NCBI RefSeq assembly: GCF_001705435.1
Contig: NZ_MDEN01000055.1
Span: forward strand, 1-64,000
DNA from: Pseudomonas graminis
GTDB lineage: Bacteria; Pseudomonadota; Gammaproteobacteria; Pseudomonadales; Pseudomonadaceae
Direction: 5' to 3'
Length of the DNA: 64,000 bases
The notes beneath the pieces are model-generated. The model ran no database searches. It worked only from the letters and a program-made list of their open reading frames with translations, and had not been told where the DNA came from. This document shows positions 1-9,143 of this stretch, piece by piece. Numbering within the stretch: the first letter of the stretch is position 1; each line of letters starts with the position of its first letter. The translations under genes and the position numbers were made by a program.

Positions 1-459
1 GGCAATGGTGTCAGGGTCGTCGTAGGGGTGGACGTAGACGTAGCCATGTTCCTCGACCAGCTTCAGCGAATACGCCAGCGCTTCGGGAAACGAGTCGCCG
101 TGCAGTACGACCTTTCCGCCCCGGGAGCGCACGCCTTCGACCTTGATCTCCGGCGTAGTCTTCGGCATCACGATGGTGGCCGACACGCCCAAGGTCTTCG
201 CCGCCAGCGCCAGGCCTTGGGCATGGTTGCCCGCCGACGCCGTCACCACGCCCCGCGCCAGTTCTTCCGGGCTCAGCTGCGCCAGCTTGTTGTACGCGCC
301 ACGAATCTTGAACGAGTACACCGGCTGCAAATCTTCGCGTTTGAGCAGCACGTTGTTGCCAAGGCGCTCGGAGAGCTGGCGGGCGGCGTGCAGCGGGGTT
401 TCCACGGCAACGTCGTACACGCGGGAGTTAAGGATCTTTTTGACGTAGTGCTCGAGCAT
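1..459 (-). CDS. ilvA: Threonine dehydratase, biosynthetic (partial, N-terminal 153 residues)
   Basis: Pyridoxal-phosphate enzyme that deaminates threonine to 2-oxobutanoate, the first step of isoleucine synthesis. The gene runs off the left edge of the window, so only residues 1-153 are visible; the regulatory ACT-like C-terminus is outside. The sequence shows the PLP-lysine motif SFKIRGAYNK with Lys51, and SAGNHAQG at about 75-82, which contacts cofactor phosphate and substrate carboxylate in this fold. The ATG at 459 is the start that gives the family-typical beginning MLEHYVKKIL. It is divergent from rpiA across about 150 bp, an arrangement also found in P. aeruginosa. Confident. Confidence 0.93.
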   Translation of the reverse strand, partial: MLEHYVKKILNSRVYDVAVETPLHAARQLSERLGNNVLLKREDLQPVYSFKIRGAYNKLAQLSPEELARGVVTASAGNHAQGLALAAKTLGVSATIVMPKTTPEIKVEGVRSRGGKVVLHGDSFPEALAYSLKLVEEHGYVYVHPYDDPDTIA

Positions 460-613
460 CGGGGAAGAATCGCTGGCGAAGGGGCAAGACCCGGAAGTCT
501 ACCCCTCGGCCCGGCGCACGACCATATCAAGACTCAGGCTTTGACCACGGCATGTCGTTATACTGCCGGCCCTCGGACCTATCGCTATTCCCTGTAACCG
601 GAGCCCACCTCGC

Positions 614-1285
614 ATGACCCAGGATCAACTCAAACAGGCCGTTGCCCAGGCCGCCGTCGATTTCATCCTTCCGAAGCTCGACGACAAAAGCGTCGTGGGC
701 GTGGGCACCGGCTCTACCGCCAATTGCTTCATCGACGCGCTGGCCCTGCACAAAGGCGCGTTCGACGGCGCAGTCGCGAGCTCCGACGCAACGGCCGCAC
801 GCCTCAAGGGCCACGGCATTCCGGTGTATGAGCTGAACACGGTCAGCGACCTGGAGTTTTACGTCGACGGCGCCGACGAAAGCGACGAGCACCTGAACCT
901 GATCAAAGGCGGCGGCGCAGCCCTGACCCGGGAGAAGATCGTTGCCGCCGTGGCCAAAACCTTCATCTGCATCGCCGACGCCAGCAAGCTGGTGCCGGTG
1001 TTGGGTGCGTTTCCCCTGCCGGTCGAAGTGATCCCGATGGCCCGCAGCCACGTGGCCCGAGAACTGGTGAAGCTGGGCGGCGACCCGGTCTACCGCGAGG
1101 GCGTGCTGACGGACAACGGCAACATCATCCTCGATGTGCACAACATGAACATCACCAACCCGATGGAAGCGGAAGCGCAGATCAACAACATCGTCGGCGT
1201 CGTCACCAACGGCCTGTTCGCCGCGCGCCCGGCGGATCTGCTGCTGCTGGGCACCCAAGAAGGCGTGAAAACCCTCAAGCGCTGA
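614..1285 (+). CDS. rpiA: Ribose-5-phosphate isomerase A
   Basis: Cytosolic enzyme that interconverts ribose 5-phosphate and ribulose 5-phosphate in the pentose phosphate pathway. The 223-residue product is the normal family length. Visible signatures are the phosphate-binding GTGSTANCF near residues 31-39, the catalytic-acid motif DGADE (Asp85, Asp88) and [11 protein letters not shown] with Lys98 and Glu107, matching the catalytic residues of E. coli RpiA with an offset of four. A possible -10 box TATACT lies at 559-564, but I see no well-spaced -35. The gene is single and divergent from ilvA. Confidence 0.97.
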   Translation: MTQDQLKQAVAQAAVDFILPKLDDKSVVGVGTGSTANCFIDALALHKGAFDGAVASSDATAARLKGHGIPVYELNTVSDLEFYVDGADESDEHLNLIKGGGAALTREKIVAAVAKTFICIADASKLVPVLGAFPLPVEVIPMARSHVARELVKLGGDPVYREGVLTDNGNIILDVHNMNITNPMEAEAQINNIVGVVTNGLFAARPADLLLLGTQEGVKTLKR

Positions 1286-1392
1286 TTGTTGCGGGGCAAG
1301 GCTGATTTTGCTGGACAGCGGTGGGCTGGGGATCTCGGTCACGCCCACCCGTGATGCGCAGCTCTCCCAACCTCGCCACATCCAGCGCCGGG

Positions 1393-2304
1393 TTAGCGTT
1401 TCTTGAACACATAAAACAGGTTCGGCTCGCTCACCACGTACAACGTGCCGTCTTCCCCCATGGCGATGCCCTCGGCCTGGGGCACGCTTTTGCTCAGGCC
1501 CATGCTGCCCTTGGTCAGTGACACGTTAGCGACGGGCTTGCCCTCAGTGTCCAGCTCGAGAATCTGCCGCGACTCATCCGACAGCGCCAGCAAGTGCCCG
1601 CTGCGCTCATCGAACTGCAGACTGGAAAGGTCACGCACGAACAGGCCGGCATCCCGCTGCTTGCTGGACGTCACTTCCAGGATGTTCGGGGAATGGGTTC
1701 CGGCGTCAGGAAAGCCGCGCACTTCGATGATCTGCACCGGCCGCCGCTCTTTGGCGACGAACAGGCGGCGGCCCTGATTATCGTAGGCCAGGCCTTCGAA
1801 GCCGTTATTGCCGCCGGCATCCATGCCCAGGGTCAACTGCTCGGCATCGGCGGCGTCGAGGAATGTAGTGTCGTCATCCACGTGAACCTTGATCAGCCGC
1901 TGACTGTGCTCGTCACTGATGACGTAAATCCCGGGGCTGATGTATTCGACCGCTTCAGCGTCTCCGAACCCGGTCAGGGGAATTCGTCTGAGAATCCGCC
2001 CTTCCAGACTCAGCTCGACCAGCTCGGGATTTTTGTTGGTCACGGTAAAGAGGGTCTTGCGCTGCGGATCGAAGCTGAGGGCCGAGACGTTAGCCGTCAG
2101 GCCGTCGATGGCCCGCGCCTCAATCTCGACCTCATAGGCGTCGAGGCCCAGCGCTTGCGCGTCGCTGGATTGCCAGAACACGTACCAGTTGAACCAGAGC
2201 CGCTCGATGACCCGGTATTCGCGCGCCACGAAAAAGGACGCGGTCAGTATCAACAGGACAAGTAACGTGAGCAGGACGCTCTGGAACGGGGACACACGAC
2301 GCAT
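1393..2304 (-). CDS. SdiA-regulated-domain protein, copy 1 (membrane-anchored beta-propeller-like)
   Basis: A 303-residue protein of the SdiA-regulated (YjiK-like) family, whose function is not established. Residues about 8-28 form one hydrophobic N-terminal segment, a signal anchor; the rest should sit in the periplasm. Repeated motifs such as LSFDPQRKTLFTVTNKNPEL and the C-terminal AEGIAMGEDGTLYVVSEPNL resemble NHL/beta-propeller blades. The next gene upstream (2444-3343) is a clear paralogue that shares the same C-terminal SEPNLFY motif. The family name reflects regulation in Salmonella, not a demonstrated activity. The family call is sure; the role is unknown. Confidence 0.85.
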   Translation of the reverse strand: MRRVSPFQSVLLTLLVLLILTASFFVAREYRVIERLWFNWYVFWQSSDAQALGLDAYEVEIEARAIDGLTANVSALSFDPQRKTLFTVTNKNPELVELSLEGRILRRIPLTGFGDAEAVEYISPGIYVISDEHSQRLIKVHVDDDTTFLDAADAEQLTLGMDAGGNNGFEGLAYDNQGRRLFVAKERRPVQIIEVRGFPDAGTHSPNILEVTSSKQRDAGLFVRDLSSLQFDERSGHLLALSDESRQILELDTEGKPVANVSLTKGSMGLSKSVPQAEGIAMGEDGTLYVVSEPNLFYVFKKR

Positions 2305-2443
2305 GCAGGGGGCTCGACTTCAGTGGGGCGGCTTTAATATCACCGTATTCTGAAGCCAAACTGAAAGCGATGTGACATCTCGTTCGACCTTTTCAGAGCT
2401 CAAGCGAAAGTGGGCAGACCATCAAGTCGAAACCGGCCCGGCG

Positions 2444-3343
2444 TCACTGCCGCTTGAAGGTGTAAAACAGGTTGGGTTCGCTGACCATGTAAATGGTGCC
2501 GTTCTCGTCCATCGCCACCCCTTCGGCGCGCGGGATGGTCTGGCTCAGCCCGTTGAAACCATGCAGCAGCGTCATGAAGCTGACCTGATTCCCCTTGCCG
2601 TCCAGTTCCAGCAGCATGTGCGACTCGGCGGACAGCACCAGCAAATGCCCGGTCCTCTGGTCCGCGTACAGGGACGACAGATTGCGCACGATCAGGTTGT
2701 CGTTGATCAGCTTGCGCTTCTCGCCCTTCACTTCGCTGCTGCCGTCGGCCTTCCAGCTGTACAACGCCGGCGGACGCTCTTCGCCAAACAGGAACTGCTG
2801 ATCCCGAGGGTCCCAGGCGATGCCTTCGAAGGCTTTGTTCTGATCCTTCGAGGGACCCAGGTCGTACTTGGGGAAGTCGGCGATGTTGAGGGTTTTGGTT
2901 TCAGGCGTGACGTGGACGATGGTCATCAGGTGCTGACGCTCATCGACGATGGCAATCAGGCCGTCGCCCAGAACGGCTACACCCTCGGGGTTGCCCCAGC
3001 CTACAAGCGGGATTTTGCGAATGACGTCGCCGGTCAGCGTGATCTCGGAAAGGAAAGGGTTTTTGCCCATCACCGAATACAGGGTTTTGGTCGACGGGTC
3101 GTAGGACAGGTCCGAGGCCTCGTCCTCTTCCATGCCGGCCAGCGGCTTGGCGTCGATGTCGACCTTGTAATCCGGCAGCCAGATGCCCGCTGCGCGCTCG
3201 GCCTGCGTGACGTTGCGCTCGCGCAGCCACAACAGGCCGCGATCGTCCCAGTGCCAGGCATAAGACAGACCGGCCAAAATCACCAGCGCTGCAACGAGCA
3301 ACCACCACCAGCGGAAACGCGCACGGCTTTTACGCTGTGTCAT
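2444..3343 (-). CDS. SdiA-regulated-domain protein, copy 2
   Basis: A 299-residue paralogue of the adjacent downstream gene, with the same layout: a hydrophobic N-terminal anchor (about residues 11-30) and then a predicted periplasmic propeller domain. Conserved segments include LSYDPSTKTLYSVMGKNPFL and AEGVAMDENGTIYMVSEPNL. Its start overlaps the stop of the FAH-family gene by 4 bp (3340-3343), so it is probably cotranscribed with and translationally coupled to that gene. The 139-bp gap to the first paralogue shows no terminator. Ligand and function are unknown. Confidence 0.85.
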   Translation of the reverse strand: MTQRKSRARFRWWWLLVAALVILAGLSYAWHWDDRGLLWLRERNVTQAERAAGIWLPDYKVDIDAKPLAGMEEDEASDLSYDPSTKTLYSVMGKNPFLSEITLTGDVIRKIPLVGWGNPEGVAVLGDGLIAIVDERQHLMTIVHVTPETKTLNIADFPKYDLGPSKDQNKAFEGIAWDPRDQQFLFGEERPPALYSWKADGSSEVKGEKRKLINDNLIVRNLSSLYADQRTGHLLVLSAESHMLLELDGKGNQVSFMTLLHGFNGLSQTIPRAEGVAMDENGTIYMVSEPNLFYTFKRQ

Positions 3344-4008
3344 CCGCGAACGTCGCTTTCGAAACGGCTCTGGCCAGTCAGCTCCAGCACGATCTCATCG
3401 CCAACAGTGAACGGTCCTACGCCTGCGGGCGTGCCGGTCATGATCAGGTCGCCGGCCTGCAGCGAGAACTGCGAGGCCATGTGCTGGATCATCGGCACGA
3501 TCGGGTTGAGCATGTGGCTGCTGTTGCCGTCCTGGCGGACTTCGCCGTTGATGGTCAGGCGGATGGCGATGTCGGTCAGATCGGGGTAGGCGTCAGCGGA
3601 TACGAACGGCGCAATGACCGCCGCGCCGTCGAACGACTTGGCGATTTCCCACGGCAGGCCTTTCTCTTTCAGCTTCGACTGCACGTCACGCAGCGTCAGG
3701 TCCAGGCCCGGAGCGAAGCCGGAGATCGCATCGAGGACTTCTTCGCGGCTCGGGTTCTTGCTCAGCGGCTTGCCGATCAGCACGACGATCTCGGCTTCGT
3801 AGTGCACCGAACCCCGGTCCTGAGGAATGCTGAAGCCCCCCTCGATACCGACCACGCAGCTGCCCGGTTTGATGAACAGCAATGGCTCGGTCGGTACCGG
3901 GTTGTCCAGTTCCTTGGCGTGCTCGGCGTAATTTCGGCCGATGCAGACGACTTTACCGAGCGGAAAGTGAACCTTGGTGCCGTCGACGTACTTGTGCTGA
4001 TAGCTCAT
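3340..4008 (-). CDS. Fumarylacetoacetate hydrolase family protein (FAHD1/YcgM-like)
   Basis: A 222-residue enzyme of the FAH fold, the short single-domain type that includes bacterial acylpyruvate hydrolases and oxaloacetate decarboxylases. The metal-binding carboxylates are visible: the ExE pair in VHYEAEIV (Glu71, Glu73) and Asp103 in GLDLTLRD. An oxyanion-type segment TGTPAGVGP lies near the C-terminus. It sits just after the D-2-hydroxyglutarate dehydrogenase gene (38-bp gap) and overlaps the downstream SdiA-regulated gene, suggesting one operon handling small 2-oxo or 2-hydroxy acids. The exact substrate cannot be told from sequence. Confidence 0.88.
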   Translation of the reverse strand: MSYQHKYVDGTKVHFPLGKVVCIGRNYAEHAKELDNPVPTEPLLFIKPGSCVVGIEGGFSIPQDRGSVHYEAEIVVLIGKPLSKNPSREEVLDAISGFAPGLDLTLRDVQSKLKEKGLPWEIAKSFDGAAVIAPFVSADAYPDLTDIAIRLTINGEVRQDGNSSHMLNPIVPMIQHMASQFSLQAGDLIMTGTPAGVGPFTVGDEIVLELTGQSRFESDVRG

Positions 4009-4046
4009 GAGCGCTCCTGAGAAGCTTGTTGTAATGGGGGAACCGC

Positions 4047-5441
4047 TTACACCGCGAAGATTTTGCCGGGGTTCATGATGCCGTTCGGGTCGAACACCGC
4101 TTTGACGGCCTTCATGTATTCGATTTCCACCGGCGAACGGCTGTAGTGCAGGTAGTCACGCTTGGTCATACCGACGCCGTGTTCTGCGGAGATCGAGCCG
4201 TTGTACTTCTGGACGATCTCGAACACCCACTTGTTCACCGTTGCGCACTTGGCAAAGAACTCGTCCTTGCTCAGGTTTTCCGGTTTGAGGATGTTCAGGT
4301 GCAGATTGCCGTCGCCGATATGGCCGAACCATACGATTTCGAAATCCGGGTAATGCTGGCCAACGATCGCGTCCACTTCAGCGAGAAACGCCGGGACCTT
4401 CGAAACGGTGACCGAGATGTCGTTCTTGTACGGCGTGAAGTGGGAGATGGTTTCAGAAATGTATTCGCGCAGCTTCCACAGATTCTGCAGTTGCTGTTCG
4501 CTCTGGCTCATCACGCCATCCAGCACCCAGCCCTGCTCAACACAGTGCTCGAAGGTTTCCAGCGCGTGGTTGGCCACTTCTTCGGTGGTCGCTTCGAATT
4601 CCAGCAGTGCGTAGAACGGGCAATCGGTTTCGAACGGGGACGGCACGTCACCGCGCGCCATGACCTTGGCCAGCGCCTTGTCCGAGAAGAACTCGAATGC
4701 GGTCAGGTCCAGCTTGCTCTGGAACGCGTGCAGCACCGGCATGATGGCGTTGAAATCGGTGGTCCCGAGGACCATCGCGGTGAGGTTTTTCGGCGCGCGG
4801 TCCAGACGCATGGTCGCCTCGACCACGAACCCGAGCGTGCCTTCAGCGCCAATGAATAGTTGGCGCATGTCATAGCCGGTGGCGTTTTTGATGAGGTCTT
4901 TGTTCAGTTCGAGAAGGTCGCCCTTACCGGTGACCACTTTGAGGCCCGCGACCCAGTTGCGGGTCATGCCGTAGCGAATCACTTTGATCCCGCCGGCGTT
5001 GGTGCCGATGTTGCCGCCGATATTACTGGAGCCTGAAGACGCGAAGTCCACCGGGTAATACAAGCCGTTTTCTTCGGCGAGATTCTGCAGCTGCTTGGTG
5101 ACCACGCCTGGCTGGCAGATGGCAGTGCGGTCTGTCAGGTTGAGTTCGAGCACCTGATTCATGTAATCGAAGTTGACGACCACCTCACCGTTGGCGGCAA
5201 CGGCGGCGGCGGACAACCCGGTGCGACCACCCGACGGCACCAGCGCAACCTTGCGTTCGTTGGCCCAGCGGACGATCGCCTGCACCTGTTCGGTGGTCTT
5301 GGGAAAGACGATGGCGGTGGGCGCCGGGGCGAAATGTTTGGTCCAGTCCTTGCCGTAGGTTTCGAGGGAATCGGCGTCGGTCAGGACCTTGCCGGGCTCA
5401 ACCAGGGTCTTCAGCTCATCTATCAGCGCAGGATGGGTCAT
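4047..5441 (-). CDS. FAD-linked D-2-hydroxyglutarate dehydrogenase
   Basis: FAD-binding oxidoreductase of the FAD_binding_4/FAD-oxidase_C (GlcD/D2HGDH) family that oxidises D-2-hydroxyglutarate to 2-oxoglutarate. The 464-residue product has the FAD-binding stretch VPSGGRTGLSAAA, the SSNIGGNIGTNAGG loop, the metal/substrate histidines in WFGHIGDGNLH, and the C-terminal AEHGVG motif. I chose the ATG at 5441 (MTHPALIDEL) over an in-frame ATG 30 bp upstream because it gives the family-typical N-terminus. The gene is divergent from serA. In P. stutzeri this pair has been shown to work together, SerA reducing 2-oxoglutarate and this enzyme recycling the product. The substrate assignment rests on that context. 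Confidence 0.87.
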   Translation of the reverse strand: MTHPALIDELKTLVEPGKVLTDADSLETYGKDWTKHFAPAPTAIVFPKTTEQVQAIVRWANERKVALVPSGGRTGLSAAAVAANGEVVVNFDYMNQVLELNLTDRTAICQPGVVTKQLQNLAEENGLYYPVDFASSGSSNIGGNIGTNAGGIKVIRYGMTRNWVAGLKVVTGKGDLLELNKDLIKNATGYDMRQLFIGAEGTLGFVVEATMRLDRAPKNLTAMVLGTTDFNAIMPVLHAFQSKLDLTAFEFFSDKALAKVMARGDVPSPFETDCPFYALLEFEATTEEVANHALETFEHCVEQGWVLDGVMSQSEQQLQNLWKLREYISETISHFTPYKNDISVTVSKVPAFLAEVDAIVGQHYPDFEIVWFGHIGDGNLHLNILKPENLSKDEFFAKCATVNKWVFEIVQKYNGSISAEHGVGMTKRDYLHYSRSPVEIEYMKAVKAVFDPNGIMNPGKIFAV

Positions 5442-5517
5442 CAACAGAACTCTCGAACAATTCATGGTCATCCTGAGAACGGCTCACGTCCAGGAATGGG
5501 GTGTTTCGCGGGGTGCA

Positions 5518-5529
5518 TATGCTAGCATA
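5518..5529. promoter_or_regulatory. 12-bp perfect palindrome between D2HGDH gene and serA
   Basis: The 170-bp divergent intergenic region contains the perfect palindrome TATGCTAGCATA. It lies 83 bp before the serA ATG and 77 bp before the dehydrogenase ATG, so it could be a shared operator or overlapping -10 elements. The palindrome is direct observation; a regulatory role is inferred. Confidence 0.35.
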
Positions 5530-5611
5530 CGCCCCCCGCCAATCGAGCTTTCGGCCGATTGGCGCGCGCTTCACTTACTGCCATTTCTCTCCGGGACACA
5601 GGTTTACGCAG

Positions 5612-6841
5612 ATGAGCAAGACTTCCCTCGACAAGAGCAAGATCAAGTTCCTTCTTCTCGAAGGCGTCCACCAGTCCGCGGTCGACGTCCTCAAGGCCGC
5701 CGGTTACACCAGCATTGAGTACCACACCAAGTCTCTGCCGGAAGCCGAACTGAAGGAAAAGATTGCCGACGCTCATTTCATCGGTATTCGTTCCCGCACC
5801 CAACTGACTGAAGAACTGTTCGACAGCGCCAAGAAACTGGTCGCGGTCGGCTGCTTCTGCATCGGTACCAACCAGGTTGATCTGAACGCAGCCCGCGAAC
5901 GCGGCATCGCTGTGTTCAACGCCCCCTACTCCAACACCCGTTCGGTGGCGGAGCTGGTGCTGGCCGAGGCCATCCTGTTGCTGCGCGGTATCCCGGAGAA
6001 GAACGCTTCCTGCCATCGCGGTGGCTGGATCAAGAGCGCAGCCAACTCGTTCGAAATTCGTGGCAAGAAGCTCGGCATCATCGGCTATGGCTCGATCGGT
6101 ACTCAGCTGTCGGTCCTGGCTGAAGGCCTGGGCATGCAGGTGTACTTCTACGACACCCTGACCAAGCTGCCGCTGGGCAACGCCACTCAGGTATCGAGCC
6201 TGAACGAGCTGCTGGGCATGTCCGACATCGTCACCCTGCACGTTCCGGAAACCAACGAAACCCAGTGGATGATCGGCGAGAAAGAAATTCGCACGATGAA
6301 GAAGGGCGCCATCCTGATCAACGCAGCGCGCGGCACGGTGGTCGAGCTAGACGCCCTGGCTGAAGCGATCAAGGATCAGCACCTGATCGGCGCGGCCATC
6401 GACGTGTTCCCGGTCGAGCCCCGCTCCAACGACGACGTGTTCGAAAGCCCGCTGCGCGGCCTGGACAACGTGATCCTGACCCCGCACATCGGCGGCTCGA
6501 CCGCTGAGGCCCAGGCCAACATCGGTCTGGAAGTGGCAGAGAAACTGGTCAAGTACAGCGACAACGGTACGTCGGTTTCTTCCGTCAACTTCCCGGAAGT
6601 GGCCCTGCCGGCTCACCCGGGCAAGCACCGCCTGCTGCACATCCACCAGAACATCCCGGGCGTACTGATGGAGATCAACAAGGTCTTCGCGGAAAACGGC
6701 ATCAACATCTCCGGTCAGTTCCTGCAGACCAACGAGAAAGTCGGTTACGTGGTCATCGACGTTGACGCCGAGTACTCCGATCTGGCGCAAGAGAAACTGC
6801 AGCACATCAACGGCACCATCCGTAGCCGCGTTCTGTTCTAG
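5612..6841 (+). CDS. serA: D-3-phosphoglycerate dehydrogenase
   Basis: First enzyme of phosphorylated serine biosynthesis: 3-phosphoglycerate plus NAD to 3-phosphohydroxypyruvate. It is also known to reduce 2-oxoglutarate to D-2-hydroxyglutarate. The product is 409 residues, as in other Pseudomonas. It shows the Rossmann motif GYGSIG, the catalytic His in TPHIGGSTAEAQ and a C-terminal ACT domain (about residues 335-409) that senses serine. Although the frame stays open further upstream, the ATG at 5612 gives the conserved MSKTSLDKSKIKFLLLEG start. A strong terminator follows the gene. Confidence 0.96.
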   Translation: MSKTSLDKSKIKFLLLEGVHQSAVDVLKAAGYTSIEYHTKSLPEAELKEKIADAHFIGIRSRTQLTEELFDSAKKLVAVGCFCIGTNQVDLNAARERGIAVFNAPYSNTRSVAELVLAEAILLLRGIPEKNASCHRGGWIKSAANSFEIRGKKLGIIGYGSIGTQLSVLAEGLGMQVYFYDTLTKLPLGNATQVSSLNELLGMSDIVTLHVPETNETQWMIGEKEIRTMKKGAILINAARGTVVELDALAEAIKDQHLIGAAIDVFPVEPRSNDDVFESPLRGLDNVILTPHIGGSTAEAQANIGLEVAEKLVKYSDNGTSVSSVNFPEVALPAHPGKHRLLHIHQNIPGVLMEINKVFAENGINISGQFLQTNEKVGYVVIDVDAEYSDLAQEKLQHINGTIRSRVLF

Positions 6842-6861
6842 GACGTTGGTTCCAGGGTGAT

Positions 6862-6892
6862 AAAAAAGGAGACCTTCGGGTCTCCTTTTTTT
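6862..6892 (+). terminator. Rho-independent terminator after serA
   Basis: Stem AAAAAAGGAGACC with loop TTCG and complement GGTCTCCTTTTTT, ending in a T-run about 20 bp after the serA stop. The A-run on the other side also lets it serve the convergent DUF4399 gene. Confidence 0.9.
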
Positions 6893-6946
6893 GTGCGCGA
6901 ATCAGGCAACACGCCGGCTGTGCGCAAGACACCCTTCTGCAGCGCG

Positions 6947-7384
6947 TCATTTCACCGTGATGATGATCTTCTGCGACTCGACCGGTGGATTCAGCGGAAC
7001 GTGGTTCTTGTCGCCGACCAGCAGTTGCAGGGTGTGCTGGCCCGGCGTGAGGTTCAGCTCGGTTTCGGTCTGGCCTTTGCCGAAGTGGCGGATGTTGTCG
7101 GTGGTCGGCAGCGGCGCGGTCATGTCGGGCTGATCCTTGACGTCGATCAGCAGGTGGTGATGACCAGTGTCCGGGACGTCCACACCGGCCGGGGCGACGC
7201 CCATGCCCTTGAGACCGAATTGCACCTTGAATGCGCCGTTGACGGTCGCGCCGTCCTTCGGCGAGATGATGTAAACCTCTGCGCCCGCTGGGGAGGCAGT
7301 ACGCGGCATGTCGGCGGCCTGGGCCAGCAAGCTCGCCGCCAACAGCAGTCCGGTCAGGGCAGTTCTCGCGAATAACGTCTTCAT
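6947..7384 (-). CDS. DUF4399 domain-containing periplasmic protein
   Basis: A 145-residue exported protein with a clear Sec signal peptide (residues 1-23, cleaved after AQA). The mature part matches the DUF4399 pattern: VYIISPKDGATVNGAFKVQF, a DTGHHHLLID histidine cluster and PGQHTLQLLVGD. The His-rich loop suggests metal binding, but no function is established. It is convergent with serA and is followed (in its own direction) by the shared hairpin. Family call fairly sure, role unknown. Confidence 0.8.
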   Translation of the reverse strand: MKTLFARTALTGLLLAASLLAQAADMPRTASPAGAEVYIISPKDGATVNGAFKVQFGLKGMGVAPAGVDVPDTGHHHLLIDVKDQPDMTAPLPTTDNIRHFGKGQTETELNLTPGQHTLQLLVGDKNHVPLNPPVESQKIIITVK

Positions 7385-7563
7385 GATTTCTCCGTTTTAT
7401 CGATGTGCGGCTGGCGGGCTCGGGGCTTGAAGCCTCTTCATCCCGACAGCCAACCGCTCAGGAACGACCTTTACCTTAGCTGCGGTTGGACGCGAAGTAT
7501 TTCGCTGAGTGGCGGGATGTAGAAGATTTCATGTTGGGCGGATGCAGACGGACAGCAAGCCAG

Positions 7564-8211
7564 TTACAACTCGAACGGCTCGTTCCCGCGCCGCCTGAAC
7601 CAACCGGTCAGCGACAGCCGCTCACGGGTGGACGGCATGACTTCGTGGGGCATGTCGCCCGAGAGGAACACCACCAGACAGCCGCCGGTGGGCTGCACGT
7701 CATACTCGACGCCGTCCTTGAGGTACATCCGCAACTGGCCGCCGTGCTCCGGCAACCAGCCGTCGTTGAGATAAACAACCGCCGAGACCATGCGTTTGTC
7801 GTCATCGCGAAAACGGTCCACGTGCTTGAGATAGAAGGCCCCCGGCGGATAGAGCGCGAAGTGACTTTCGTAGTCCTCAAGGCCGAGAAACAGGCCTCGG
7901 TTCAGCGCCTGACGCAGGCTCTCCATCAGGTCCAGATAGCGATCGCACGGCTCGGCCTGCCCCGCTTCCAGCCACTGAATGTGATCGCCACGAATCCCCT
8001 CGCGAACCTCCTGCGCCGGCCCGCGCCCCACTGCGGCAGGCGCGAGCTCGCCCTGAACGGCACGCGTGCGGCATTCAAGCGCCAGCTCGCGGGTCAGGGT
8101 GTCGGGCAGGAAGATGTTCTGCTGCGACCAGCCACGCTCGGCCAAGTCGTCGACGATTCGCAACAGCAGCGGGTGATCAGGGGATATGCGCATGGCGCGC
8201 ATAGTATCCAT
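7564..8211 (-). CDS. 2-oxoglutarate/Fe(II) dioxygenase, prolyl-hydroxylase-like (PPHD type)
   Basis: A 215-residue double-stranded beta-helix dioxygenase. The iron triad is His130 and Asp132 (KHVDRF) with His189 (MPHEV), and the 2-oxoglutarate-binding Arg is Arg198 (ERLSLTGWF). A homologue near serA in other Pseudomonas (PPHD) hydroxylates a prolyl residue of elongation factor Tu. By similarity of motifs and place, this is probably that protein. ATGs at 8211, 8202 and 8193 are all possible starts and none has a decisive ribosome-binding site. Family sure, substrate inferred. Confidence 0.85.
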   Translation of the reverse strand: MDTMRAMRISPDHPLLLRIVDDLAERGWSQQNIFLPDTLTRELALECRTRAVQGELAPAAVGRGPAQEVREGIRGDHIQWLEAGQAEPCDRYLDLMESLRQALNRGLFLGLEDYESHFALYPPGAFYLKHVDRFRDDDKRMVSAVVYLNDGWLPEHGGQLRMYLKDGVEYDVQPTGGCLVVFLSGDMPHEVMPSTRERLSLTGWFRRRGNEPFEL

Positions 8212-8397
8212 ACGCCGATTAATCCGACAGGGCCTGCAGTCCGGCGAATGAGGAATATTTTTACGGGTTTGAATACGCCCGGCGGTTTTGCCCTACCGCT
8301 GATCGAACCTGAGGTTTTTAGCGGGGTCTGGCAAGTGTTAACTCGACAAATCCCCGCTGCCCCACCGAGAATGGCGGCCTGCCGACAGGAGTCTCTA

Positions 8398-9138
8398 ATG
8401 CGCCGTCTGTTTTTCCTGCTGTTGATGTTCTGCACTTTGCCCGCCTGGGCAGACGGCCACGATCAGCTGTACACGCTCGCCGGCTGGCCGGAACAACGCG
8501 CTCATTTTGTCGATGCCCTCAAAGCCGCCCAGCAGCGTTACCGCAACAGCCTTCCACCGGCCGTGTTCGACGCTCTGGTGAGCAACAGCAATCAGCGTTT
8601 CGCGCCGCAGGCGATGGACCAGCGCGGGGAGCAAATGCTGCGCCAGACGCTGCAGGACCCGAACCCGGCGCTGCAGTTTTTCCAGTCGCCCCTTGGCCGC
8701 AAGATCGTCAATGCCGAGCTCACCGCCACGCGCCCGGACCAACTGGCCAAAAACGCCCAAGGCCTGCCGCACATTCAGGCGGATGACAATCGTCTGCTGA
8801 TCATCGGCCACCTGGCCAACGCCCTTCCCGCCAAGGAAGCCGGCGCCGAGGTCAGCATGGCGATTGCTGGCGTCGCTGCCGACAGTCTGAGTTCGATGAT
8901 TCCAGGCCTGATGGGTGGCGGAACGACCCAGGCGATGCTCGACAGTCAGCGTCAGCGGCTCATGGGGCAGATCGGCAAGGACGTGAACAACACGCTGCTT
9001 TATGTGTACCGCGACCTGTCGGACGGCGAGCTGGACGAGTTCGCGACCTTTGCCGAGTCCAACGAAGGCAAGGCCTATTACAAGGCGGCGCTGGCAGCCG
9101 TTCGCGCGGGATTGGCGGTCGGGCAGACGGTCAAATGA
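8398..9138 (+). CDS. DUF2059-type exported protein
   Basis: A 246-residue secreted protein with a short signal peptide (about residues 1-18, ending PAWA). The C-terminal half, with YRDLSDGELDEFATFAESNEGKAYYKA, matches the DUF2059 pattern of short helical periplasmic proteins of unknown role. The ATG at 8398 is preceded by an AGGAG site. The reading frame stays open far upstream, but that part lies antisense to the dioxygenase gene and is not coding. A REPIN follows the stop. Confidence 0.75.
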   Translation: MRRLFFLLLMFCTLPAWADGHDQLYTLAGWPEQRAHFVDALKAAQQRYRNSLPPAVFDALVSNSNQRFAPQAMDQRGEQMLRQTLQDPNPALQFFQSPLGRKIVNAELTATRPDQLAKNAQGLPHIQADDNRLLIIGHLANALPAKEAGAEVSMAIAGVAADSLSSMIPGLMGGGTTQAMLDSQRQRLMGQIGKDVNNTLLYVYRDLSDGELDEFATFAESNEGKAYYKAALAAVRAGLAVGQTVK

Positions 9139-9143
9139 CGTTG

